Source: Eledone cirrhosa
Lineage: Eukaryota > Mollusca > Cephalopoda > Octopoda > Eledonidae
Reading direction: 5' to 3'
NCBI GenBank assembly: GCA_964016885.1
Contig: OZ024748.1
Coordinates: forward strand, 29,043,848-29,107,847
Length of the DNA stretch: 64,000 nt
Below, piece by piece: positions 1 through 9,743 of the stretch (positions are counted from its first letter, which is position 1; the number at the start of each line of letters is the position of its first letter). Position numbers and translations under genes: made by a program. The notes below the pieces were generated by a model. That model saw only the letters and a list, made by a program, of their open reading frames with translations, had not been told where the DNA came from and ran no database searches.

Positions 1-37
<37 letters not shown>

Positions 38-136
38 ATATTTATATATATATATATATATGTATGTATATATATTCACATATATATACATATATATATA
101 TACAGCTTGATATATATATATATATATACACATATA
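1..136. repeat. (TA)n/(TATG)n microsatellite
   Basis: Alternating TA with TATG, and 'acatatatatatacagcttgat' style interruptions. The same interrupted tract recurs at 13230-13355, just before a duplicated copy of the next kilobase, so it belongs to that duplicated block. Confidence 0.9.
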
Positions 137-1039
137 TATATACAGCTTGATGCCCTTCCTAACACCAACCACGTTTACAGTGTGGAACTGGATGGCCCGT
201 TATGAGGAGGGTCTGGCCAGTTGGCCACGCCATGCCCTGCTTACATCGGAACTATAATTTAGGACCTAGGTGGGGCCACTATTTGGGAGGTTGGGCCAGT
301 TGTTCGCGCCAAATCTTGCTCATAAAGGAGCCATGTTATCAGGTGGTCCTGATATGTTTGTTAATGATGAAACCCACTCCATGTTTGTGTTTGGTGTCAC
401 TACGATTTGTGGCCTTCATCTGTAGTTGTCTCACTAAATCCAGTCCACCTGACTTCAGCCAACCCTAAGATATCCCGTGTGTATCTGGCAAGCCATTGGT
501 GTTCTGGGCCTCGACTGATCTGACATCTTATTTGACTGTTTGTGTATTATGGTATTTCAGTGGACTTTAGAATGCTTGGCAGTGCTCATTTTCTCTCCAA
601 CCTTCAAGTCCCTCACTAAGTTTAGCCTGCCAGCAGAAGCAGTTTCCAGGGTGTAGCTGGAAAATATTTTCAAAGCCAAAAATGAGAGTAGGGTAAAAGC
701 CAGTGTACCCGTCCATCCCTAAGGATGCTGCTACCGGACATCAAGGTACTCTCTCTACACCCAAGTAACTATATAGATTTTCAATAGATATAGTGCTCTC
801 TTACCACTTATTGAATATTTTGCTACACACACATCTTCCTTCAGCTGTCTTTTATATACTTCTCTCAAAACAGCCCTCTCTTAATCCTGTTTCTTCCCTC
901 ACCCTTATTTCTCTCCCTATCTCCGCCTCTCTCTACTGTTTTCGATACTCTCCTCTTTACACAATTATTACTACTCTATTCTAAATTGTTCATATTTGTG
1001 ATTTATTTGAAAATATAATCTTTTTTGTGTTCCTGTTAG
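137..1039 (+). other. Intron 3' part before the last exon of SAFB-like copy 1
   Basis: Non-coding. The first ~200 bases resemble the LINE 3' UTR found many times in this window ('gatgcccttcctaacacc'). The rest is unique intron sequence that recurs at 13356-14259 and 43375-44262, each time ending in the same splice acceptor (tcctgttag). Open frames inside it are chance: they occur in all three copies without protein similarity that I recognise. Confidence 0.7.
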
Positions 1040-1410
1040 TTGGTGGACCTGACCAAAGACCTCGATGGAGTTCTGGCAGCATGGGTAGGAAAGTGGACAG
1101 ATGGTCTTACATGCATGGAGACATGGACAACAGTGGCATGAACAGATCAAATGACCAGTGGCATGGGAACAACATAAACTCAACAGGTCGTGATGCCAGT
1201 GGGGCATTTGTTGACCATGGTAATAGAGGTGGTAATAGTGGAGGGATGGTGCAAAACATGGGACCTGGTAACATGTATGGCAACCCTCAGTCACAGGGTG
1301 GGCTTACAATGGTTTCACATGGTGGTGGAAGTGGTGGTGGTGGTAATAATATGAGTGGACATATACAAGAACCTCGCTTTGATGCTTATAAAGTTATGGG
1401 ATCAATGTGA
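1040..1410 (+). CDS. SAFB-like protein, last coding exon (copy 1)
   Basis: C-terminal exon of a scaffold attachment factor B-like protein, a nuclear DNA/RNA-binding protein. The exon follows a tcctgttag acceptor and is read from a phase-1 junction. It starts GGPDQRPRWSSGSMGRK, continues Gly/Asn/Met-rich (GNRGGNSGG, SHGGGSGGGGNN), and ends EPRFDAYKVMGSM before TGA at 1408-1410. Vertebrate SAFB/SLTM proteins also end in a Gly/Met/Arg-rich tail closing on a short D-A-R-F-like motif. The frame is fully open, unlike the homologous exon at 44263, so this copy may be functional. Its upstream exons lie left of the window. Which SAFB subfamily it belongs to cannot be told from this exon. Confidence 0.75.
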
Positions 1411-1895
1411 AAATTAAACAAAACTTTGCTACAGGACAGGCTGTATGACTAGGAGAAGCAGATGGAATCTGAAGCAGTTTATAAAACCCTACCCTGCAGC
1501 TATATATCACATATATTCTCCATTCCAATTATGAGTTAATGCTTGGTTCCAGAATATCCAATCATTTTTCTGACCTTCCATATGTTAACACACACATACA
1601 TATATAAACAAACACAACCTTCTCTCTATCTTCACATTCTCCATTTCCCAATTATACTGTCTTAATATATTTCATGTGTTGCTATAGTTTATTTCTATAA
1701 CCTCATCCAACACACACACATCACACAGTTGAATCTATTAATGAAAGAGAAGGAGGAGGAGAAATCAGATAGATTGTATTTATGAAATAGGGGGAGAAGG
1801 GAAAAAGAGCAACTATAGAATGTAATAATGAATTGGAAGAGACCACAAAATGTAATATATGGAAAAATAAAATTTATTCACATAAATGATGTTGT
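1411..1895 (+). other. 3' UTR of SAFB-like copy 1 with poly(A) signal
   Basis: Non-coding sequence after the stop codon. It holds CA-rich stretches and an AATAAA at about 1866-1871. The same UTR, including the AATAAA, follows the copy 2 exon (about 44639-45030), which supports this as the gene's 3' end. Confidence 0.65.
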
Positions 1896-2080
1896 TAATG
1901 TTGTTTGTTACTCTTTTTTACCTTTTACCTTTGTTTTTCTCTTTTCTGTTCTCCATTACTTGGGACTCCTATCTTCAAAGCACCCAAGAAATTTCCTACA
2001 AGATGCAATTAGGCAATTTCTGTACGTAATCAGCCAAAGAAATAAAAATGAGCAATACCAATTTGATGTTTATGAAGTGT

Positions 2081-2895
2081 GCCAGAAAAGAAACAGGACT
2101 GGGGTTGCAAAAAAAAAATTTCAAATACAAACTACAAGTTTTTCTCTTCAAAATAAGTCCCTTTCCCATCCTCCTCTATCACACCTCCATGCACACTTGG
2201 ACAGATTCCCCACAGCCCTCTTCATGGCTTCCACATTTTGAAAATGGTCCCTTTGATGACTCTCTTGATCTTGGGGAAAATGAAAAAGTCTGATTTGGTT
2301 TCAAAACACTCGAGGATGTCCTGACACACCTGCATGCACCGCTCCTTCTGGTCGTCATTCAGCAACTTCAGCTCCATCTTCGTACAGATCTTCTGCATGC
2401 CCAAATGTTTGGTGAAATCTTCCAAATGCTGTTGTGGTTCATGGCCATCTCACATGCAATCAGTTGTAAGGTCAGCTGACAATTTCCACACACCACCTGC
2501 CCAACGTTGGCCTCAGTCATGCTTGTTGAAGGCCTTCTGCTCATGGCGTTGTCTTGCACATTTTCGCGTCTCTCTTTGAACTTTTTGTGCTACATGAAAA
2601 CCTTTGAGTGTGACATCATCTCATTTCAATATGCTTGCTGCAGTATTCCGAGTGCTTCTGATGAAGTTTTCGCTAGTCAAACCAGAAATTTCAGGTTGGT
2701 TTGTTGCTCTGTGCCCATTATTCAATGGCCTAAAATTGGGGAGCTGTTAACAAAAGCCTGTGAAAAAACATACAATGGCTGCAGAGAGCTTAGATTGCAG
2801 TTATGTACTCCCCGGAAATTATGTCACATGATGACACAATGTGCTAATCCCTACCCCACTCATAGCTCACACAGCACTTTAATTCCTGTTACTTT
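2081..2895 (-). mobile_element. Mariner-like transposon remnant (FLJ37770/SETMAR type)
   Basis: On the minus strand the sequence encodes, in broken frames, the N-terminal helix-turn-helix part of a mariner-type transposase. Pieces include SKVFMWHKKFKE-like and VCGNCQLTLQLIACEMAMN-like stretches, then KHLGMQKICTKMELKLLNDDQKE at 2222-2425. The DDE catalytic half is missing. The plus-strand left edge (cagaaaagaaacaggactgg) matches the inner part of the mariner terminal repeat seen at 47083. Multiple stops make it inactive. Its right edge abuts a ~10-base remnant of the SAP exon, so this insertion or a linked deletion probably removed that exon from copy 2. Confidence 0.6.
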
Positions 2896-2901
2896 TTCTT
2901 A

Positions 2902-2911
2902 ACTAGGAAAG
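2902..2911 (+). pseudogene. SAFB-like copy 2: 3' stub of the SAP exon with its splice donor
   Basis: The sequence actaggaaag|gtaggatata equals the end of the intact SAP exon at 49731-49740 plus its donor. The intron after it (atacgtatataaatat and onward) also aligns with 49741 onward. Only about ten exon bases survive. The rest of the SAP DNA-binding exon is gone, replaced to the left by mariner-like sequence. Confidence 0.7.
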
Positions 2912-2979
2912 GTAGGATATACGTATATAAATATAATAGACTTTTACGATAATCACGTGTTGTTTATATGTGTAGTATT

Positions 2980-3574
2980 ATGGTAATTTACTATTTTACG
3001 TTCACAAACTCAAATAAACATTATTGCTAGTTATGTCTGGAGGTCGAAAGTGAAACTGTTAAGCAGTGAATTAAGCTTAAAAGTTTCACTTTTGAAAATT
3101 AATAAATTACCATATAGGTACTTGGAGCTGTATACAGTGGTGTGCACATAGACGGCTTTTACGCAATACTTTGATTTGTGACTCCTTTAATGTTGAATGC
3201 TTCCTAATTAATAGGTGATATATCTGATGGCAAAACATGGTATTGCAGTAGATTGGTGTAATTTTTGTCGCGAGCCATGTGAGATGTGGCTTGAGCAAAA
3301 CCCCCAACAAATAGGTGGGATTAATGAGGATGGAGAACCAATGACGGTGGAAGTGGATGAAACTAAATTTTTTCATCGAAAATATCACTTTTAATTCTGT
3401 CTCTTTTTGTATCTAATAATTTTTCTCTCTCTTTTTCAATAAATAACCTAACCCTAACTCCTAGTCAGTAATTTTACTTGTGGTTCACCGCTTAACAGTT
3501 TCACTTTCGACCTCCAGACATAACTAGCGATAATGTTTATTTGAGTTTGAGAACGTAAAATAGTAAATTACCAT
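2980..3574 (+). mobile_element. Merlin/IS1595-like DNA transposon remnant with 91-bp TIRs
   Basis: Long, nearly perfect terminal inverted repeats run from 2980-3070 and 3484-3574, starting atggtaatttac and ending gtaaattaccat. Between them lies a short piece of an ISXO2-like transposase (separate entry). Total length about 595 bp. Merlin elements are the eukaryotic relatives of bacterial IS1016/IS1595. No clear 8-9 bp target duplication could be read, partly because a SINE abuts the right end. Non-autonomous. Confidence 0.75.
3227..3394 (+). pseudogene. ISXO2-like (Merlin) transposase fragment
   Basis: A 55-codon frame from ATG 3227 to TAA 3392-3394. It carries the family signature AVDWCNFCREPCEMWLEQ, then IGGINEDGEPMTVEVDETKF and FHRKYHF. 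In ISXO2/IS1595 transposases the VEVDE motif holds the first catalytic aspartate and is followed by K-F/Y-x-R-K-Y. The frame ends just after this motif, so the other catalytic residues are absent. It is a relic inside the TIR-bounded element, not a host gene. Confidence 0.7.
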
Positions 3575-3757
3575 GGATTGGCAGTATCGGTAGAGAGTCG
3601 GATGCCATGCTTTCCAGCATAGTTACGACCCTTTACAGTCTGAGTTCAAATCCCGCCGAGGTTCACTTTGCCTTTCATCCTTATGGGGTCGATAAAATAA
3701 AGTACCAGTCATGTACTGGGTAATTGCTGGCCTTGTGCCAAAAGTAGAAACAATTAT
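3575..3757 (+). mobile_element. tRNA-derived SINE (family A), full length
   Basis: Starts ggattggcagtatcggtaga and contains a box B-like gagttcaaatcccgccgag, then cctttcatccttatggggtc and gataaaataaagtaccag. It ends ggccttgtgccaaaagtaga. The same family occurs at 27161, 33288 and 46262, in part at 47003 and 49336, and as decayed copies at 25480 and 50820. Confidence 0.85.
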
Positions 3758-3849
3758 AATATATAATGTTATTGATTAGTGGAAATTACGAAACATACCC
3801 AAAAAAAACCCTAACAGATCGAAATAAACATACGAAGATTGAAAGAAAA

Positions 3850-5335
3850 TTACATCTTTATTCGCAGTTTTATAAATAACATTACAAATATGTTTTAAAT
3901 ATATACATAAATAACATTACAAATAACATTATAAATTGCTCGCAATTCGTTCAGAAGAACATTACAAATATAATGTTGTTGATAAACACAATATAAAGGT
4001 ATAAGGGAGAGAGAAAAAAGTGTGTATTGGGAGGGGGGAGGGGGACAGAAACATAAACGACAAAGGTTTTCACTACCAAGTGCGACAATCGGACGTACAT
4101 CACATCATAAGGGTTAACTAAACACTTTGAGGCAAGCCAATACGCTCGCATTGCCACGGGTGGTGGTGAGACTGAGGCGCTGAAACAACCAGGCACGTTC
4201 ACGGGTTTCACCTGACACCTCTGTAAGTCGAGCCGCCAACTTTTCACCTGACACCTCTGTAAGAACTTCGCTGTCAGCGGCTCAATTCCACCAAACGTCT
4301 CGAACGCCATAGGTTGGAAAAAATTATTACCAGATAATTCCAGGAATTTGCGAATTTTATTCCGTTCGTCAGTGACCCCCCACATTTACCGTAGAGTCCA
4401 TGATGTGGGAGGGAGGAAATGAGCCACTGACTTTGGCGTTCTCTGGAGAGAATCGGACATTGATCAAACTCTCGAGCTCACTGAAAATGAGGTTGTTGAA
4501 GTGTTGGAGAGACGACAAGAATTTGTAAGAGGAACTGACTCTGAGGAAATACAAGAACTTAGGGATTGACAAATAATTCCTAAGTATAAAAAAAACCTTG
4601 AGGTTTTTTCTAAAAATTGCTCCAGGTTAACCAACTTAGATCGAAAGATGGACTTGAAGGCTTTGTCAGTAATTGGGGCTCCAAGGGAGCACCGTATTGA
4701 TGGAGGAGCAACCACGATGGAGGGGAAGGACTCTGTGAACAGGTCAACAGTCTGCTGACATGAAGCTGGGTGGTTGAGGAGCGGGAGCTTGCATTTGAAA
4801 CTGTTGTGAAGGCAACCTACTACCCAGCTGCTCAATCATCGTCTTCACAGTTGCAAGGATCTTGTCTGGGGGACCCCCTAAACAAACATCATTCAGATCC
4901 AGGTCAATGCCATCTTGGTAACATCATCAATGCCCAGTGCAAAAAGAGCAGGTCCGAGCGGGTCTCCCTGTTGGAGTCCTGTGGCAGATAGTAGGAAATG
5001 GTTGCCGACAGGGAGGTAGGAGGGCTCCCGATAGGCTTGCCAAGCTCTGGGGCCCTCTCCTTTACTGAACAGAGGATGACATTCCGACAGATGGAATTGA
5101 AAGCATTCCTGAGATCTAATTTGAGGATGATCTTGGGGTTTTCAAACGGAATAAAATTCGTAAATACCTGTATTTATCTAGTAAGTATTTTTTCCAGTCT
5201 GTGGTGTTCGAGATATTTGGTGGAGTTGGGCTGCTGACATCAAAGTTCTTTTCATCCCTGGCGGCTTGCCTTACTGAGGTGTCAGGTGATGACCTTGAGG
5301 GTGCCTGGTTTTTTTCAACTCCTTAGAAAGTTATA
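3850..5335 (-). pseudogene. Non-LTR retrotransposon RT fragment, decayed
   Basis: Read on the minus strand from ~5330 down, broken frames show RT-like sequence. A stretch near QQGDPLGPALFALGIDDV lies around 4900-4990; the xQGDPLGPxLF pattern is non-LTR RT motif B. Next come SSWVVGCLHNS (4800-4835) and APITDKAFKSIF, then a tail with FQPMAFETFGGIEPLTAKFL near 4260-4310. Several stops and frame changes. Flanking intron sequence on both sides aligns with the copy 3 intron (about 49845-49890), so this is an insertion in copy 2's first intron. Confidence 0.6.
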
Positions 5336-5696
5336 CAATTTCATTGCGGAAGAGTCACAATAGCCATTTAAAACACCAACTATTATGCATCTGTCATTTG
5401 TTTTATTTTATAAATAAGTAACTTACAAAATTTCAAAATCCTGTTGTACATCCACCACCACCATCACCTGGTTATTAGCATTTATTTCACTGCGTGCAGC
5501 AATTTAATTGAAAATAATAACATTAGTATCTTGATTGTAAGATGTACCACGACAAAATACTTAGCTTTCTTTAATACTACAACAAAAAAATAATGGTGAC
5601 ACTACCTCGCATCGTGTGACTTGCCTAGACAACTGCAGCTGTGAAATCAGTCTATTTACCCTCTACCTATTTCTCTCTTTATAAATATCTATATCT

Positions 5697-6360
5697 CTTC
5701 TACTCTGACATCAAATTCTATAACAACTATGGAATTTACACCTGCAATGCTGCGACGTCACCTTAAGAATAAGCGCAACTTTGCCTCTCCTGGTCTTGAT
5801 GGTGTTACGTACCTGCTTCTCAAACTTGGTGGGTACTTTCTTCTGCACCAGCTTTCACTCTTCTTTCAATGCTGTCTTAACAATGGTGCTATTCCGGAGC
5901 AGTGGAAAACGGCCAGTGTCATTCAAAATGGGTGATCACACGTTGCCTGTCAACTATCGTCCAGTCAGTCTTACTAGCTGCATTGCCAAACTGATGGAAT
6001 CCTGTGTCAGAGAAACATTCTGGAACTTCTGGAATTCTCACAGCCTTATCCAGCCCTTGCAATTCAGATTTATCCCTAACTCCAGCTGCTGTGATCAACT
6101 TATTGAGTTTCTTGAAGGCATCACCAGGATCACTGATGGCGACTCATGGGTGGATGTTATTTACGTTGACATTGCTAAAGCTTTCAATTCTGTGCCACTC
6201 AAAAGACTTATGGCAAAACTCTCTGCAATGGGTGTGAGAGATGATCTTTTTAACTGGCTGATGTCCTTCATTCTTAGTTGAAAAGAGGTAGTCACGGTTG
6301 TAAGACAGCATTCTCCACCCTATTAGATGTCATCTGGTGTACCACAGGGATCTGTTACTT
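5697..6360 (+). pseudogene. CR1/L2-like LINE RT fragment
   Basis: Near-identical to the RT core of the LINE at 57077-57735. It reads EFTPAMLRRHLKNKRNF, then ASPGLDGVTYLLLK, then IPEQWKTASVI, a frame break near 5930, PVNYRPVSLTSC, DQLIEFLEGITRI, and VIYVDIAKAFNSVP (motif A). It stops at 'ccacagggatctgtt' (motif B) with neither the YADD motif nor the element's 3' end, so it is truncated at both ends. Confidence 0.8.
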
Positions 6361-6555
6361 TCTTAATATATATTTTCCACATTTATTTACCATCTTAATT
6401 ACTAACCTTGATATTTTGGTTGTTAAATGTCAATATAAGAAAATTAGTTAATATTTTGTTATTAGTGTTGTCTTATTTAGAGTTTATCGACTACATAGTT
6501 GTGATAATGGGGATTCCACTAACTGTATTGTACTTTTTTTATCTGTTTATTACAG

Positions 6556-6616
6556 GCTCTGAAAAATGAAGGTGGAAGTCTAGGAAGTGAAGGCAAATCA
6601 GGCGCAACTCCATCTC
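6556..6616 (+). CDS. SAFB-like copy 2, short N-terminal exon
   Basis: Exon between a 'ttattacag' acceptor and a 'gtaagtt' donor. It is read in phase 0 as ALKNEGGSLGSEGKSGATPS plus one base. It matches the copy 3 exon 53154-53214 over its whole length, with three amino-acid changes (N/S, G/V, G/D). In copy 3 it directly follows the SAP exon, as the ALxxEGG segment after the SAP domain does in vertebrate SAFB. Intact, but its upstream SAP exon is lost. Confidence 0.7.
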
Positions 6617-6781
6617 GTAAGTTAATTTTTATTTTTAGACATTTTGATTCCTTTATTTTCTTTGGTTGTACAATTTTTTCTGACTTTTGGGTTAGCATTG
6701 TTAAAATAACGATGTCATTTTTATTTAATATGCTATATTTTTTATTGTGCTAGTGTGACACTAAAATATATTATTTTTCAG

Positions 6782-6810
6782 AAGATCTTGCTGCTTTGGC
6801 TAAAATTGCG
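6782..6810 (+). CDS. SAFB-like copy 2, 29-nt micro-exon
   Basis: Lies between an 'atttttcag' acceptor and a 'gtgagt' donor. With the leftover base of the preceding exon it reads QDLAALAKIA in phase 1 to 0. The homologous micro-exon is at 59216-59244 in copy 3 (QDLAALVKIE). The next copy 3 exons (60827, 61671, 63902) have no counterpart in copy 2. Confidence 0.65.
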
Positions 6811-7470
6811 GTGAGTTTTTTCTTGTATTCTGACTTTTATACAAATTTGACTGAAATCATGCTGATTCACCACTTTGATGGGATTTTGTTTGTCATATTG
6901 ATCCCAGTACTTATTTTATTAATTGCTTTTTGATGAACCGCAAGCTCTGAAGAACACACATGCAAACATATACGTATGGTAGGCTTCTGTATAGTTTCCA
7001 TCTTCTAAATTTATTTAGTAGTCAGGTTTTGAATAAAATTCCATAAACAAATTTTTTATCACAATTTTCTCTAGACACTTTCATTTTCTTTGTCTCATTT
7101 CTATCACACACACTTCCTCTGTTAACTACAAATAACAAATTATATGTGTCAAAGTTAATATATATTTATTGTCAATTCTAGTACAGAACTGTGTGCTGGG
7201 TGGCCTGAATCTCTGCAAAGGCATGTGTTTGGAATGCGTTGCATTCATTTTATAAATAGGCTCTTTCGTTGATCAAACAAGTAGAAATTTTGTTGTCGGA
7301 ACCAACAGTGGTCTAACACACACATAACACTTCGTAATTAGTCCTCCTCTCTGCAGAGAGGTGCATCCTTGTGAAATAGAGAGAATACTTCGCTGATCTA
7401 CTAAACCTGATCACAACAACATCTTCTGATGTACATGAGGTGCATCTGGGAGCAGTGACTAATCTCTGAG
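6811..7470 (+). other. Intron sequence, no gene seen
   Basis: AT-rich intron. A short decayed SINE-like piece (gatcccagtacttatttt, about 6900) also occurs at 59320 in copy 3's matching intron, so it predates the duplication. Confidence 0.5.
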
Positions 7471-8345
7471 ACAGGTCACAAGAGTGGTTAAAGAGCTCAA
7501 ACCTGGCAATGCTGCTGGGGATGATGAAATCCAGTCCGAGAGGTTAAAAGCCTTAAATAAAGAAGGTATTCTCTGGCTGACTCATGTGTGCCAGGTAGCC
7601 TGGATCTCTGGAAAGACACCTAAACAATGGCAATCAGGAGTGGTAATCCCAATTTTCAAAAGGCGACACGAGAGGTTGTTCCAGATACAGAAGGATTTCT
7701 TTCTTAAACCTACCCGGTAAGTCTATGTTAGGTGTCTGGGATGCAGGGGAGATTGCCAAATCCAAGCTAGCTGATGAAAAGTGCAGTTTTTATCCAGGAC
7801 GCAGCACAACCAACCAAATACTTACAGTGCGGCATGTCTTTGAGAAATTGTGGGAGTATTGCCAAGAAGTATATTCTTGTTTTGTGGACCTCGAAAAGGC
7901 ATATGACCATGTTCCTCGAGATCTGCTGTTGGAGGTTGTGCAGGAGTATGGGATCAATGGTCAGCTTCTTGTTTCTCTGATGTCTCTATACGAATGCCTG
8001 AGTATTTGGGTTAGATAAATGGTGCTAAATCGAAACTATTCAATGTGGGAGTCGGACACCACCAAGGGTACTTAATGTCACCTTTCCTGTTCATTATTTA
8101 CATGAACAGAATTGACATGCGCAGCTGGGTTAGAAGTGGTATCACGACTGACAGTTGTAAAATCAGTTGGCTGGAATTTACAGATGACATGGTGTTACTT
8201 AACTCAACAGAAAGTGATCACCTACATGCACTTGATAGGTTTGATGCAAAGTGCAGAATGGTTGGAATGAAAACCAGTGCTGCGAAAACTGAGCATTTTA
8301 CAATGTTTGTACACATAATTGACCTCCTATCCAACGCAAGAGACA
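7470..8345 (+). pseudogene. RTE-like LINE reverse transcriptase fragment
   Basis: Consecutive broken frames give an RT: ELKPGNAAGDDEIQSERLKAL (7484), AWISGKTPKQWQSGVVIPIF, FVDLEKAYDHVPRDLL (motif A, ~7880-7925), VGVGHHQGYLMSPFLF (motif B, ~8045) and LEFTDDMVLL (motif C, FTDD for FADD, ~8180). It then drops into low-complexity DNA. Frame breaks near 7720 and 8015. The piece 8108-8205 plus its junction sequence is repeated at 14276-14375. Confidence 0.8.
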
Positions 8346-8590
8346 TACAGATACATATATATATATTGATGTACAGTGGAGTGACATATATTATACTATA
8401 CTATCTTTGTACAGCAATTCAAATTCAAAATTCCTAAAATTCAAAAAATTCAAAAAATTCAAAAAAAATTCCAATATATATATTCCAGTATGTATATATG
8501 TATATATATATATATATGTATGTATATATATATGTATGTATATATATATATATATGTATGTATATATATATATATATATGTATATATATG
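8333..8590. repeat. TA microsatellites and AAAATTC short tandem repeat
   Basis: Contains a short TA tract, then repeats of AAAATTC/AAAAAATTC (8405-8475), then (TA)n/(TATG)n to about 8590. The same arrangement follows the duplicated RT fragment at 14376-14605. Confidence 0.85.
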
Positions 8591-8984
8591 CGACGGCTGG
8601 AGAGAAATGAGGCAAGCATGCTCCGTTGGATGTGCAGTGTAAATGTGCGTGAACGACCCAGCATAAATGTGTTGAGAGAGAAACTGTGTCTGAGAGGGAT
8701 AGAATGTAGTGTACGGGAGAGGAGACTGAGGTGGTATGGACATGTGATGCGCATGGAGGATGACCGATGGGTGAAGAAGTGCCAGGAATTGCCAGTTGAA
8801 GGAAGACGTGGTAGAGGTAGACCACGAAAAACATGAGCGGAGGTGGTGAGAACAGACCTCAGATCATTGAAGCTCACGGTGGAGATGACGAGGGACCGTG
8901 ACGAGTGGAGAGATGCTGTGCTGAATAAGACCCATCCCACCCTTGCAAGCAGGGAAAAGCGGACATAAAATGATGATGATGATG
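8590..8984 (+). mobile_element. LINE 3' end: C-terminal ORF2 tail and (GATGAT)n tail
   Basis: Encodes [20 protein letters not shown], then [17 protein letters not shown] and [20 protein letters not shown]. This is the conserved C-terminal block also present in the intact ORF at 9744-12977 and in the fragments at 18080, 59990 and 62890. It ends with 'cccttgcaagcagggaaaag' and a GATGAT run. 5'-truncated. Confidence 0.85.
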
Positions 8985-9072
8985 ATGATGTATGTATATA
9001 TATGTATATATATATATATGTATGTATATATATATATGTATGTATATATATATATACATATATATAAGTATG

Positions 9073-9137
<65 letters not shown>

Positions 9138-9200
9138 ATATATCTATATATATATGTATGTATATATTTATATATATATATATATATGTATGTATATATT

Positions 9201-9231
<31 letters not shown>

Positions 9232-9235
9232 ATCA
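8985..9235. repeat. (TA)n/(TATG)n microsatellite
   Basis: About 250 bp of TATA and TATGTATG repeats joining two LINE tails. The predicted frames across it (YIYIYI...) are repeat artefacts. Confidence 0.95.
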
Positions 9236-9337
9236 TCATCATCATCATCATCAGGTTTAGCGTCCGTGTTCCACGCTTGCATGGGTTTGGACGGGGGTTT
9301 TCCCACTTGAGGCAAGAGTGGTTGTCTTGCTCGCATA

Positions 9338-9562
9338 GGACTGTCTGGCGGGTTTTCTACAGTTGGATGCCCTTCCTAACACCAACCACATTTACAGTGT
9401 GGGGCTGGGAGGTTTTTACCGTGTTGCCTACACGGCCACATTACAGCGTGGACTGTCTGGCGGGTTTTCTACAGCTGGATGCCCTTCCTAACACCAACCA
9501 CATTTACAGTGTGGGGCTGGGAGGTTTTTACCGTGTTGCCTACACGGCCACATTTACAGCGT
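9338..9562 (-). repeat. Two-unit ~112-bp tandem repeat in LINE 3' UTR
   Basis: Two near-identical units start at 9338 and 9450, each opening ggactgtctggcgggttttc and containing cccttcctaacaccaaccac. A third partial start lies at 9563. Confidence 0.9.
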
Positions 9563-9743
9563 GGACTGTGTGTTTTTTGTCGTGACACTTACACGATCTC
9601 ATTTGTTTCGGCCTGGATGTTGTGGGGCCAACATAACTTTACATTGAAAGGGGCGGTGTGGGTGGGGTGGAGGTGGAGGTGGTGGGACGGGGGTGTGTTT
9701 TGATAGAGGTGCCTACTGACTGTAGTAGGTTTTTACTTTGTAT

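Noticed and set aside
202..468. Small plus-strand ORF before the last exon (also at 13462 and 43450)
   Set aside because: Lies in the intron upstream of the acceptor. Its conservation reflects recent duplication; start position and length differ among copies.
1027..1294. Minus-strand Cys/His-rich frame (CHTCYQVP..., also at 44188-44517)
   Set aside because: Antisense shadow of the SAFB-like last exon. It is kept in both copies only because the exon itself is.
3575..3660. tRNA gene
   Set aside because: Only a tRNA-derived SINE head: the box B-like part is followed by a SINE body and recurs at many loci.
8434..9336. 300-codon minus-strand frame with Tyr-Ile repeats
   Set aside because: A product of (TA)n tracts joined to the antisense of a LINE C-terminal block.
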